Shown here: piece after piece, positions 1 to 12,600 of the stretch
Layout: every line of letters begins with the position of its first letter
Numbering within the stretch: position 1 is the stretch's first letter
From: Holothuria scabra
Taxonomy: Eukaryota; Echinodermata; Holothuroidea; Aspidochirotida; Holothuriidae
Reading direction: 5' to 3'
Length of the DNA: 64,000 nt
NCBI GenBank assembly: GCA_037179385.1
Contig: CM074195.1
Location: 14,173,887-14,237,886, forward strand
Position numbers and translations under genes: made by a program
Notes under the pieces: model-generated
Told to the model about the DNA's origin: nothing
What the model saw: the letters and a program-made list of their open reading frames with translations, nothing else
Database searches by the model: none

Positions 1-271
1 TTACTTTTAGGCAGATGTACAGTAGTTGGGGCTAGAAGTTAATACATACCTGTACATGTCTGTTGTGATAGGCCTAATTGAAGCTGTCTGGGGTGAAATC
101 ATTAATTTGGTCTCTGCTGCAATATTCATGTTTGTACTGTATTTGAAAGCTGGAAATTACAATTGATTGCCGCATGGCTGTAAAGTAACTTGTGGATATT
201 CTCAAGAACTGCTTGTAAAATGAGGAAATACACATATTGGAATTTGTCATTCTTCTCTTCTTGTTTGCCAG

Positions 272-623
272 GTTGATTCTTGGAGTGGCTCTATTGAAAT
301 AGGGGTCACTTCTCTTGATCCTTCCAGCCTTGAAATTCCTGCAAGTGCAACAGCCCTGTGTGAGGGTTCCTGGATTCTTTCAGGGTCTATTATACTTCAG
401 AATGGAGAAACTGTCAGAGAGGATTATAAATGTGATTTAGATGTTTGTGAAATTGGAGACAAAATTGGTGTTCAAAGGACACGAAAAGGAGACTTGAAAT
501 TTTATTTAAATGGGCAGGATCAAGGTATAGCAGCTACAGGAATTCCAAGGAATGTCTACGCAGTTGTGGATTTGTATGGAAAATGCACCAAAGTGTCAAT
601 ATCAGAAACCAGGAACCACAGAG
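272..623 (+). CDS. NEURL4: NEURL4 exon 1 of window: second half of NHR1
   Basis: The acceptor is 'tgtttgccag' and the donor 'gag|gtggga'. The exon opens at '[14 protein letters not shown]' and continues through 'GSWILSG', 'DKIGVQR', '[15 protein letters not shown]' and '[16 protein letters not shown]'. These are the W-S-G-S, T-W-I-L-S-G, N-G-x-D and V-D-L-Y-G signatures of an NHR C-terminal half. It ends in phase 1. It is longer than the equivalent exons of later repeats because it carries in one piece what is split over three exons in NHR2. The first half of this domain lies left of the window. Confidence 0.95.
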
Positions 624-3600
624 GTGGGATGGTTATCAAGTATTTGTTGATTTTCATGTGTCAATCTTTTTGTAGGATTGAAGCTAACTACTGTTAAATT
701 GGTTTTTGTGGTACTGTGGAACAAGATCATAGCAACCCTTTTCATAAACTTTAGCAGTCTCCGAATGTCACCAAATATTTTAAAAGGTTCCTTAGATTTT
801 ATTTAAGTTTTACCATTTAAGGGTCTCTGCAAGTGTACTGTAAAGCTTGATACCATTTTCAAATTAATGTAAAAACAGGTTTTGCTCTGTAAATATTAAT
901 AAATTTCTTCAAGACTATCAATTTAAATTTGCCTGCTTGACCTGATAAAGTATAGTAGTGTTACAAGCTGTTAACTACATGGCCAGTGGACTTGAGTTCC
1001 TCTATCTACAGTATTTATATACTATTTAGCCTTGTTCATGATGATTGCTTGTGTCAGCAAACTTCCATGCTTGCACAAAGCACAAGGGATATCATCCTTG
1101 TATAGAAATTTTAAGAGTATGTGGTGAAAAGTGCTGGTCTCAGTACTAAGGGACATTGACCTTTAAGGCACAAGCCAGTGAACCAAAAAAAGGCACTGGC
1201 TGGCTCGACTTGAACCAACTGGTTGGAAACTGGGCCGTAAAACTCTATCTACAGTAACTAACTAACTTTGAGGCATGGGAGCTAAGGGTTACAGTAGGCA
1301 TTTCTAGTAGACAAAGGTGCTCCTTGAAAGAATAGTGTAGGAACAAATTCACTTTTGATATGTTAAAGAGGAACATATTATATGCATTTTGGTGAAATTT
1401 TTATTAATTTTCCATGTTTGGTTCTCGAGATATTAGCAATTGACTGTGGCAAATTTTCTACATACTGTACTGTAGAACGAGCTTGAGGCAAGCAGGCATG
1501 ATGTGATGGATTCGCATTGTTGGCCAATGTTTTGTTTTGATAATTTACCGTCACCAATTTTATGCAACAAAACTCTGATATACTGACACCATAAATGCAT
1601 CCTGAATGAAAATTTAAAACTTGTATAGGGGCTTAGATGCATTAGGGACAAGAAACAGTAACATCCCTTATCAGGTCAAGGTCAAACTGTCATGGATAGT
1701 TGTACAGTCAAATACCTCTTGATCCCCCAATTTCACTGAATATTAGGGTTTGGACTTCGGAATTGCATGCAGACCACACAATTAAGACAATGTAAGGCTC
1801 ATGGACCCACTAATGACCGACTTTACTAACTGCTCAGATTTGTCAATGCTACAAGGAAAGTTGAAAGGTGTCATCTGGTGTATTGCTTATCCCTCTGTCA
1901 ATACTCTGTTGTGTTTGTGCCCCTTGGGACTCTACAATGTATTGAAAAGGATGAAGATGCAGTTTGTCTCTTTATATCTTTCCAGGATTAGCAGAAACCT
2001 TCCATTCTGTTACTCCACGTGACCTTCTGGAAATGACAGATGCATCAGATTCTGATTCTGTGTCTGACAGTGATGACAGTGGTTTACCAGAAAACAGGAT
2101 CCAAGGAGAAGCTGTTGCTCCATTAAATGGGAGCAGTTTGAAGTTTCATCCCCGGCATGGGACAGCAATTGAGCTTTTACAAGATGGGAAAGTGGCAATG
2201 AGAAGAAATGCTCTATCAGAGTTTGATAACGGTGTTGTCCTTACTCACAGACCATTACAGGTGGATGAATTGTTTGAAGTAAGTGCTTTCATTTTTGGTT
2301 TCAATGATAAGAGAAACCAATGCATTCATGATGGCGTGTAAGTGTGGAAGTGTGTATGTGCATATGTGTGTGTGGATGTATGTGTGTGTGTTTGTGACAC
2401 TTTGCTCGTTAACACGATATCTCAAGATAGGAATGTCGGACAGTTTTCAAACTTGGTTCATAGATGCGCCGTATTGAGAGGAAGAACCCTATTGTTTTTG
2501 GCAGAGGTCAAAGGTCATTTGGGGTCACAAGGGTTCAAAGTCTGAAAATCTTCTTAACATGATATCTCAAGATAGGAAACCTGAATGGATTTTATATTTG
2601 GGTGTGTGAATGGGTTGTAGTTAGGAGATAGTCCCTATTGTTTGTGGTGGAGGCCAAGGGTCATCTGGGGTCACTGGGGGTCAAAGTCTGAAAAATTGGT
2701 AGACACAATATTTCAAGATAGGAAACTTGGATAGATTTCATATTTGGTATGTGGATGGGTTATGGTCAGGAGATGGTCCCTGTAGTCTTTGGCAGAGGTC
2801 AAAGGTCATCTGGGGTCACAAGCGGTCAAAGTCTTAAAATATCGTAAATACGATATCTCAAGATAGGAAAATTGGATAGATTTTATATTTGGTATGTTAA
2901 TGGGTTATTGTCAGGATATGGTGCCTATTGATTTTGATGGAGGTCAAAACTCATCTGGGGTCACCGTGATCAAAGTCTGAAAATATTGTTTACATGATAT
3001 CTCAAGATCAGAAATTTGGATAGATTTCATATTTAGTGTGTTGATGCGTTATGGTCAGGAGATGATCCCTATTGTTTTTTGCGGAGGTCAAAGGTCATCT
3101 GGGGTCACCAGGGGTCAAAGTCTGAAAATCTTGTTAAAGGGATATCTCAAGATGTCTATCTGTCTATTGCTTTTGTTGAGGTTGTTGAGTGAGAAGATAA
3201 TGGTGCATGATGGCAAATTTGAAACAGCAGGGAGCAATTTGTTTTTGAAATTTTGATTAGCATTTTTGCTACTCATTATTCAAAATTGATTAGCAATCCC
3301 CCCAAAATGATTAGCAACTTATATATTGACATTTCCTACTGTAGTTGTACATAAGCTTGTAAAAAACTACAGAATCAAAGACTGAAGGGTAGGTCTGATA
3401 TTTCAGGTATGAAACATCATGCATTATGCGTCCATATGACCCGTATCACATGAAGTATAACTACACTCAGACAAAAAAGATCCCCTAGATGTCTCCAAGG
3501 CAATTCCTGTAAAACAAAAATGCTGTGTAGACAGCTGCTCTTGAGGACAAGTTTTATGGGGCATCCTCAGCATTTTTCCCAATGTTTTGCTTTGCTACCT

Positions 3601-6600
3601 TTTATTTGAAAATGTTTGTCAGTTCAATGACCAAATAAAGCCATGAAAATAAATTGTCTATCACACTTCATGACACTACAGCAATGTAATTCCCTCATTG
3701 GATTGGTTTGTACCCAGTCCTAGAAAGCCCAACAAAATGCATCCTCTTAATGGCATTCATTGTCCTGCCAAGTGCCATTTTAGAACAGGAGCAGTAGAAT
3801 GACATATGAAAGCAACCAGTCAGAGAACAGTGCCATATTTTATTGACATTCATCAGATGCAACCACCCTTAATCCTCCTCATCATCACTGTCCAGATTGT
3901 CTCTAGGTGGTTCTCCCTTTTTGCTGATTTCCCTCACGTGACCTAAAATTAGGCCACCACTTAGGAGCTGTAATGACATACTGACTACCATTTTTTTTTA
4001 TGAATTACAGATCCATCTCCTACAATTGTACAACCAAGCAGCGTAACTGCCAATGTGCATAATCAAGCTCATCCTGTGCCTTTAGGACAGAGATTCACCC
4101 CAAATTGTTCCAAAACATTTCACCCTCTTTTAATGACCTACTGTAATACAGCTATGAAAAAAGAGGTCACCAGGTCCATTAATTTAGTAGCTTTTATAAC
4201 TTAATCTGAGCAAGTTTTGAGGCTTCAGAATTGCCTTCATAAGTTGTCGAAAGCATGTTGAACCTACGATCTCCTCGTCAGTGTCCCTTAAAATTTGACT
4301 CCAGGATATAGTGCACTAGTACATTCTACTGTAAAGGTATTTCCTTCTCAGGGTAGCCACCCTAAAATGTAACGCTGATAGGCATACAATTACAAAATTA
4401 TCTAGATGACATTCATTTCATTAAATGGTTTCAGAGCATGTGTAAAATACTCAAACTAAGCCCTGTCTAATATTTTTAAAAACTTTACTTCAGCAATTTC
4501 CTTGTACAATATGTTTTCCTTCAGAGTTGCTTGCTTTGGCTCCTGTGCTATCCTAACAAGGTTTTACATTAAGATTTCTCAGCCTAGCTTAGTCTCGAGG
4601 GCAAACTTGCATTGATCGGCAATTGCCGTTTTGGAATGCAGTGTGGCTTGGCGCTAAGTTTCTTTGCATGCAGTAGAGCCGTACGGCACGGAATCGTGAG
4701 TTTATGCAAAGTAAACAAAAGCATGAAATATTTATGCAGTGATCTATAATTTCAAACCATGTTTACGGCCTTAAATATTCACCCTTTTTAGGAATTTAAA
4801 ACACAGTGATTTGAGAATGTAGAGCATGTTTGAGTGAGAATAATGTAAAGTTTGATCGACGGCAAAAATCTTCTGTCGTTACCAGTATAATCAAGAGCAA
4901 AACCAGGTGCTTTCCGCGGCCTTTGCCGTCAATGCCGTGGGTTATTATTTCCCCTGCCGAGCGAGTTCATGTGTTAGAACTCTTGAAAGCGAAAAATTTC
5001 CGGTAGTTTTATTTAGAAACAAACACAGTTTGCGGAAGAAGTTCGCGATTTTTTTTTTGATCTGTTTTCATGACTTTCAATTTCTGTTTTTATTTCCCCT
5101 AACATTATTTCGTTCTGTGAACATTCAAAATGGCACAAGACCTGCTGAAATTTTGCATTGCAAGTCTGCTATTCAAGATTAAATAATGTATTGCAATTAT
5201 CAAATTTTCCTCGTTTTTGCGTCGCAAATTGCGATGCGAACCCGAACAAATTGCTCCCTGAACAGTACATTTATGTATCATCGAAACCTCAATGCATTTT
5301 TGCATTCTGGTTTAAATATCAGTTTTGTGTTGGAAAAGGTCGTTTTAACGTTAGAGTCTGGGGTTAATAATTTAATGCAGAACTTAATTGCCTGGTGCTT
5401 TCAGTTAACTATCACATGTTTAGAGAAGCTTTTTTTTTTTTTCTTTTTTCCATCTCGTTTATTGAAAAGATAACTGTGGATTCGTAAATATATACAAACA
5501 TATAATGTGATGTTGATACAAATCGAGTGATTACATTTTAATAACAACAAGGAGTGAGTTTTAACCCCTTAAGAAACGGAAGTCATACATAAATAGGAAA
5601 CAAAATTCAAACTAATTACAAGAAAAAATCTCTGAAATACAGTTCTCTTGCTTCTTTATTTTCTTTTTGCAAGATAAAGTATTCTGCTTCAAGTAAGTAG
5701 CAAAATCTAAAATGAAATACATCAGCATCAGGATTTGTTTCCGAGAGCTTACAATTGAATATGTAATACTTGCCATTCAAAATAAAGAAATTTAGAGGAT
5801 GGGTGTCTTCATGGACTAAACCAAAATTTACCTGATCTTGATTTAAGTTAAAATCCCTTTTCAAACAATTTCATAGAATGTCATTCCAAAAACTTGTACT
5901 AATGTTACAGGACCAAAACAAGTGGCTTAAAGTTTTGGGAGCATCTTTACAAAAGGTGTGGAGGGGGGAATTTTTCTTTTGAATCTTGTATAAAAAATTA
6001 TTACAACCTATAATTCTGTGAATGTAACGAAACTGAAAATATTGAATCTTGGGGTCTCTAACAGCTTTGACAGGGATGATAAAAATATCTGACCAGGAAT
6101 ATGATAAATTGCTGTTGGATTCCCATTTTAAAATAGCAGTAGCTTTGGATGTCTTTTTATTGATGAGATAGTTATATACCATTTTATTGCTACGAGCATG
6201 AGATATAAACATTGTTAAACGCTTTGTGTTATCATTGGATTCATTAGTAGCATGTACGGTAGATTAAGTCTCCACTCCCTCGGGATGGCAGAAATAATTT
6301 CATAGTACAATGTGAAAGGGAAAATACCAGTAACGTTATATTTGTGGCAGAAATCATTGTAATTAAGCACTTCACCTCTATCATTAAAAAAATCACTTAC
6401 TTTGTAAGTTTTGGAGATCATTAGAGCTCTAGAATAGATAAGTTTATTTTCAATTTTAATATAAGAGTTACTTAAAATGTACTGATTGGCATACACATCA
6501 GGAGGGCGAAAATTAAAATGAGACCAGGCGCAGCAGACATCATAAATAAACTTGCTTTCTACAATAACATCATCACTGGAAAAGTTACATTCAAAAAGAA

Positions 6601-9600
6601 ATTTTCCACCATAGTTTTTAAGCTCACTATCGAATAATACTTTCCTAAAAGCAAAGCCATCCTGCAAATAATTTTTTACCCATTTACATTTTAAGCTATA
6701 AGCAAAGGAGGATAAGTCAACCATTCCTAATCCACCTTCACATTTGGCACTTATAAGAACAGAACGTTTCACCTTATCGGGTTTGTTGGACCAAATAAAT
6801 TTGTATAAAATGCTCTCTAGTTCTTGTAAAAAGGAGGAAGGGGGATTTGGGAGAACGGTAAATAAATAAACCAACTGAGATAAAGCGAACATTTTTATTA
6901 ACAAAATCTTTCCAATCGGTGTCAAATCCCTTGACAACCAAACGTTTAACAATGACCTGATTCTAGAGAGCTTAGGCAAGTAATTTAACCTGAAGAAGTC
7001 ATCTTCGTGGTGAGTAAAAGATATTCCCAGATAAGTGATGGGTCGGCCTGTACATATGAAGGGTAAGTTACAGAAATAATTTGGTGTCCTTCTATGAAAA
7101 GTTCCAAAAGCAAACAAATGGGACTTTTCAAAATTAACCTTTAGCCCTGAGCCTTTTGTGAAAGCATTCAGTACCTTGATAACTTCTGTTAATGAACTGT
7201 TAGTACCGTCAGTTATAACAACGGTGTCATCGGCGTAATTGCTTATTTTTACTGTACGATCACAGATAGAAATACCTCCAATATCCTTATTATGTATTAT
7301 CAAGTTATTGAAATCTCGGTACAAAGAATGAACAGGTATGGGCTCAGTGGACAACCCTGATGCACTCCCCTAGAAATCTTAAAGTAATCAGTGAAATGAC
7401 TGTTATTTGACACACAAGAGACCGAGTTATTATACAAAGTGTGAACCCATTTAATAAATTGTGGACCAAAGTTGAAATATGTACAGTAAGAGTGTCAAAC
7501 ATAAAATTCCAATCAACCATATCAAACGCCTTTTCGTAGTCTAAGAAAATTGCCGCACCTTGAATATCATTAGTATCACAGAAACGAATTAAATCAAGAA
7601 TCAAACGGATGTTTTCACCAATACAGCGACCTTTCAAAAATCCAGTCTGTTCTGGACCAAGTAAATCAGTAAGGACGACTTTTAATCTATTTGCCAAGCA
7701 CTTAGCAGCAATTTTATAATCTGTGTTAAGGAGGGTGATTGGACGCCAATTTTCAGAAAACGATGATCCTGGTTGGGTTTTGGGATGAGCGTTTTGCAAG
7801 CTCTCCCCTGATCATCTGAGATGTAATCTCTATGATAAGCATAATTGAAAGAATCCACCACAAGAGGACCAATTTCATTCCAAAAAACTTTGTAAAAAGC
7901 CGTAGGTAAACCATCAGTACCAGGTGATTTACCTGCTGGCATAGAAAACAAAGACCTACTTAATTCATCAAGGGTGAACAGACCTTCGCAGGTATTCTGT
8001 TGATCAATAGAAAGGACATTATGATTCAGATGGACATTACGAAAGAATACACTAGAAGATACAGTTCTATCTTTAGTGTAAAGATTTTGATAAAACCTCA
8101 TCGTTTCATTCATTATAGCTTGAGCATCTTGGATAACCATATTATTTTCTAAAATAAGTTCATTAATAGAAGATAGCATTCTATTTCTTTTCTCTAGATT
8201 CAGAAAATACTTGGTATTTTTTTCACCTAGTTCAGTCCATCTAGCCCTGGACCGCAGAATAATACCTTTAATCTTTTGATCGTAAAGAGCTTCAAGCACT
8301 GCGCTGGCATGGTTTAAATGCATAGAATGAACAGTAGAAGAATTAAGAGCAGACTGATGCTCCAGATGAGAAATTCTTTTCAAGAACAAACGTTCATAAA
8401 ATCTACGTTGATGGGAAAGATACGACGAATATTCAATGGATACAGATCTGATGTTCAATTTACATGTCTCCCATAGCAAAGAAGGGTTCTGATCACGACA
8501 AGAATTGACTGTGTCAGATATTGTTTGGGAAATGAGGTGAATGTAAGAAGAGTCTTCTAAGAGGGAAGAATTTAATTTCCACATACCTCTCCCTCTTTCA
8601 ACTCCTAACTGAAGAGCCAGGGAGACACTAGCATGATCAGATCCAAACACCAAAGTGATAGAACAATTTGTAACTAAATGTTTTAGATGACTAGAGATAA
8701 GAAAAAAGTCTAGCCTACAATGGATAGATGGGTCAACGGAGGAATGCCATGTAAACAACTTGCTTTTCGGGTTACGATCTTGCCAGATGTCTAATAAATC
8801 GTGTCTTTCTATCAAATTAAAAAGTTTTGCTGGAGCATTGAAATTGGTATGTGGTATCCCCCAATTTTGTCTTCCTGTAAATTTAAGACAAGATTGAAGT
8901 CCCCTCCCCAGATAATTGCGTCCCAATCACGATTGTTAATATGGTCTCCAATGTTTGCAAAAAGATCAGATCTGTCAAGGTTATGTCCATAAATATTAAT
9001 TAACATTAAATTCACACAGTAAACGTTAATGCATAAAATAACGTATCGACCATTGTCATCACATGAAACATTTACATGATCAAATGGTACAGTGGGTTTC
9101 AAAAAGATTGCAACTCCTTTACTAAAATTTGTGCCATGAGCAAAAAAAGCTTTGCCACCCCATTCATTTGCCCATATGCTTTGATCTTGTTGAGTTGAAT
9201 GTGATTCTTGGAGAAAAATAATAATCGTAGTTGTTTCTATGAAAAAAGGCAAAAAGTTTTCTTTGCTTCTTACAATTCCTGAGGCCTCGAGCATTGTAAG
9301 AAGAAAATTTATACACCGTCATTAAATGTAAATACAAGTGATATATACACGTTGAAGCAAGCATGAACCTTATAAATATCATCATCCAAAGAGAAGATAG
9401 GGGTGAATTCTCCCTTTGATAATTTAATACTTGTTATTGTGAAAATCACAAGTGAAGACGGAATAAGGTATCTACAATAATAGATATGGGAGAGATGGAT
9501 AAAAAACAAAATTAATCCAGGCATGCTGACAGATAGAACTGCCCAGATAACACTGTCCTTCAGGACAAAAAAATTCGAGCAAAAAGTCCACGGGAAAGGA

Positions 9601-12600
9601 TTGACAAGGAGGGACTGAGATAGAATAAAAGGTAAAGCCCTGTAGAAAAATTAATAATAGTAATAGTAATAACACTATCACAAAAGTACACTTGGAGATC
9701 TGATATTACACAGGCCAAAGGTCATACCATCATAGGCAGAGTAACATCGCGAATGAAGTACCTTTTTAGAACGCGTATGGTTTTCCACCTGCATCACGCC
9801 ACTTTCCACCAGAGAAACGGAGTTTTACGCCTGCTGCGTACAAATCCTTAACTTTTGTGGCCCATTTTTTCTTCTCTGCGAGATCCACTTTCGTCAGATC
9901 GTCGACGATGAAAAAAGATTGTCCTTCAAGCGAGACCCGTTTGCGTTTCATCACAAAGACTTTAGACTGGTAGGAGAGGCATCTAACTAGTATGTGAGGG
10001 GGTCGTCCAGCAAATCCCCGGCCGTCCCTGTGACAACGTTCAGTTTTGATATCTAAGTCATTCCCAGAGAGAGAGAGAACTTTTTCTTTCACCAGGTCTT
10101 CGCAGATTTCACCTTCTGTAACTGGAATTCCCACAATTCTGAAATTGCACCGGCGAGACATCCTTTCTAATTTGTTTATTTCGAAGAAACTTGATTCCAG
10201 GGAACTTTCCAAAAGAGCAACTTTCTCGTGCAGTTCCTCGCATTCTTTGTTGGCATCTGCCATTTTTGACTCCAGATCATCAACATGCTTGCTTTGGTAT
10301 TCCACAACCTTTCCTAAGTCATGCTCCAGCTTTGATATCGATCTTTGTAAGGCCTCCATTGAACGTTGAACAGATGTCTGAAAAGAGTCAATGGCTGTTT
10401 TCCATGTATCGTCATTGCTGCCATATTCACTATGAGCTTCATCGCGGAACTGAGTCCTTGGAAAATCTGTATAATCGTCCAAAGTGGGCGTTTGTCTTCG
10501 AGAGTCAGATCGAGTTGTTGAAACATTTTGGCTTAATGGAGGCCTTCCTCGTTGTGATGAGCCAGATTTGGGCATAGTGGTATGTGGTAAGTGGACAAAT
10601 CAGCAGGCACTTCCAGAAAGACAAACAAATACTTAGATTCTCAGTTGTAAACGGAAAAATCACAGTCCCCGTAGAGAGACTTCTTGTCTAGGTAGACATT
10701 AGGCTCGATCCATCATGTTTGGAGAAGCTTGCATTATGGTAGGAGCTGGCTAATTCAATGTTATGACTAGGTTCTGTTTCCGGGATTTTTTAATAAACTT
10801 CAACAGGTTTACATGAGCTAACATTCTTCATTTAGGTGTGCGAAAAAATCACTTCCCGAACGGTGATTTGAGGTGAGTGATGGTGTGTGATTCCACTCAC
10901 ATGCCTTGAAATTCAAGGCATGGAGTAAGGTGCAGTTTGTCTGTAGAGGCATTATCTGAGTCCGAGCAAGTTTGGATTTAAATTTGGTAACAACCTTTGA
11001 AGGTCCGAGTTAGATGAGATTTGTGTGAATGTGGTATATGTTTCGATGTACTACTGTGCATAAACATTACAGTTAACTGGCCACTTTATTGCCATTTAAT
11101 TTTACAGGTGAAAATTGAAAAACTTTGCCACAAATGGTCTGGATCTCTGGAAATTGGTGTTACCTCACACAGCCCTGAAGCAATCACATTCCCGACGACA
11201 ATGACTAACATGCAGACAGGTACTGAGTGTGTAATTTGTTGTACAGTAGGGTCAAAAGCAAATTGTGTCTTGTGGATTGCTTTGATGTGTTTGTATTTTC
11301 CAAACTGTTGTAAATGGTACATGTGGATTCATGAAGAAATGTAACAATTGTTAGTTGCTGAAAATAAAATGCATATTCCAGAGACAAACTTCATTAACTT
11401 CAAGGTGTGCAAAAAAATTATCTCTTTCATCAGGTGAAAACTGCATCTCAATAGCATTTACCGTAGAAGGTACAAATTTTTAAAGTAATTCAATTTTTTC
11501 TTGAAATGTGGTGCATCATTGGAAATCTGTGATGTCATCCTGGTGTATTAATTTGACATTGCATTCAATTTTTAATTTTGATGCAGGCAATATTAAGCAA
11601 CATTTTTGGTTTTCCTGTACATATGGTGGAGGGTAATGCTAGATCTACAGAAAAATACAGTATATTCAAACATTCCAACAGGATCAAATTTCAAGGACAA
11701 ACAGAAGATTCAGTTGTAAAGAAAAACAAAAGGAATCTGCGGTGATGTGCTTACATTACATAACTGTCTGTTACTTTGTTGAAAAGCAGAACTATTTTTG
11801 GTTTCGATGAAAGAGAAACTTATGCAGTCATGATGGTCTGTGTATGTATGTGTTTGAGTGCATGTGTATGTGTGTGTGTTTGTGACACTTTGCCTGTTAA
11901 CATGATATCGCAACATAGGAATGTCTGACAGTTTTCAACTTGGTACATAGATACCTCATATTGAGAGGAAGAACCATATTGTTTTTGGGTGGAGGTCAAA
12001 AGTAATTTGGAGCCACCAGGGGTCAAAGTCTGAAAACCTTTTTAGCTCGATATCTCAAGATAGGAAACTTGAATAGATTTCATATGTAGTATGTGGATGC
12101 GTTATGATTAGAAGATGGTCCTTCTTATTTTTGGTGGAGGTCAAAGGTCACTGGGGTCATCAGGGGTCAAAGCCTGAAAATCTTGTTAAGGCAATATCTC
12201 AAGATAGGGCACTAAATTTCATATTTGGTATGTGGATGCATTATGGTCAGAAGATGGTCTCTATTCTTTATGATGGAGGTCAAAGGTCATCTGGGTTTAC
12301 CAGAGGTGAAAGCCTGAAAATCTTGTTAATGTGATATTTCAAGGTTGGAAGCTTGGATGGATTTCAGATTTGGGTATGTGGATGTGTTATGGTCAGAACA
12401 TGGTCCTTATTGTTTATTCTGGAGGTCAAAGGTTATCTGGGGTCACCAGGTGTCAAAGTCTTAAAATCTTGTAAATGCCATATCTCAAGATAGGAAACTT
12501 GAATAGATTTCACATTTGGTATGTGGATGCATTATGATCAGAAGGTGGTCCCTGTTGTTTTTGGTGGAGGTCAAAGGTCATATAAGGTCACTAGGGGTCA

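Larger units (their letters stand above)
5431..10713 (-). mobile_element. L1/Tx1-type LINE, near full length, antisense to NEURL4
   Basis: On the minus strand the order is a short 5' leader, ORF1 (RNA-binding coiled-coil protein), ORF2 (endonuclease plus reverse transcriptase), a 3' UTR and a poly-A tail. The tail is seen as poly-T at about 5431-5449 on +. Flanking target duplications are 5415-5430 and 10714-10729, 16 bp with one mismatch. The 5' leader is only ~140 bp, so slight 5' truncation is possible. ORF2 is broken several times, so the copy is not autonomous. Confidence 0.88.

Noticed and set aside
3228..5260. Reading this block as part of NEURL4 intron or of A1 itself
   Set aside because: Exact TIRs and AACAG duplication show it is a separate insertion.
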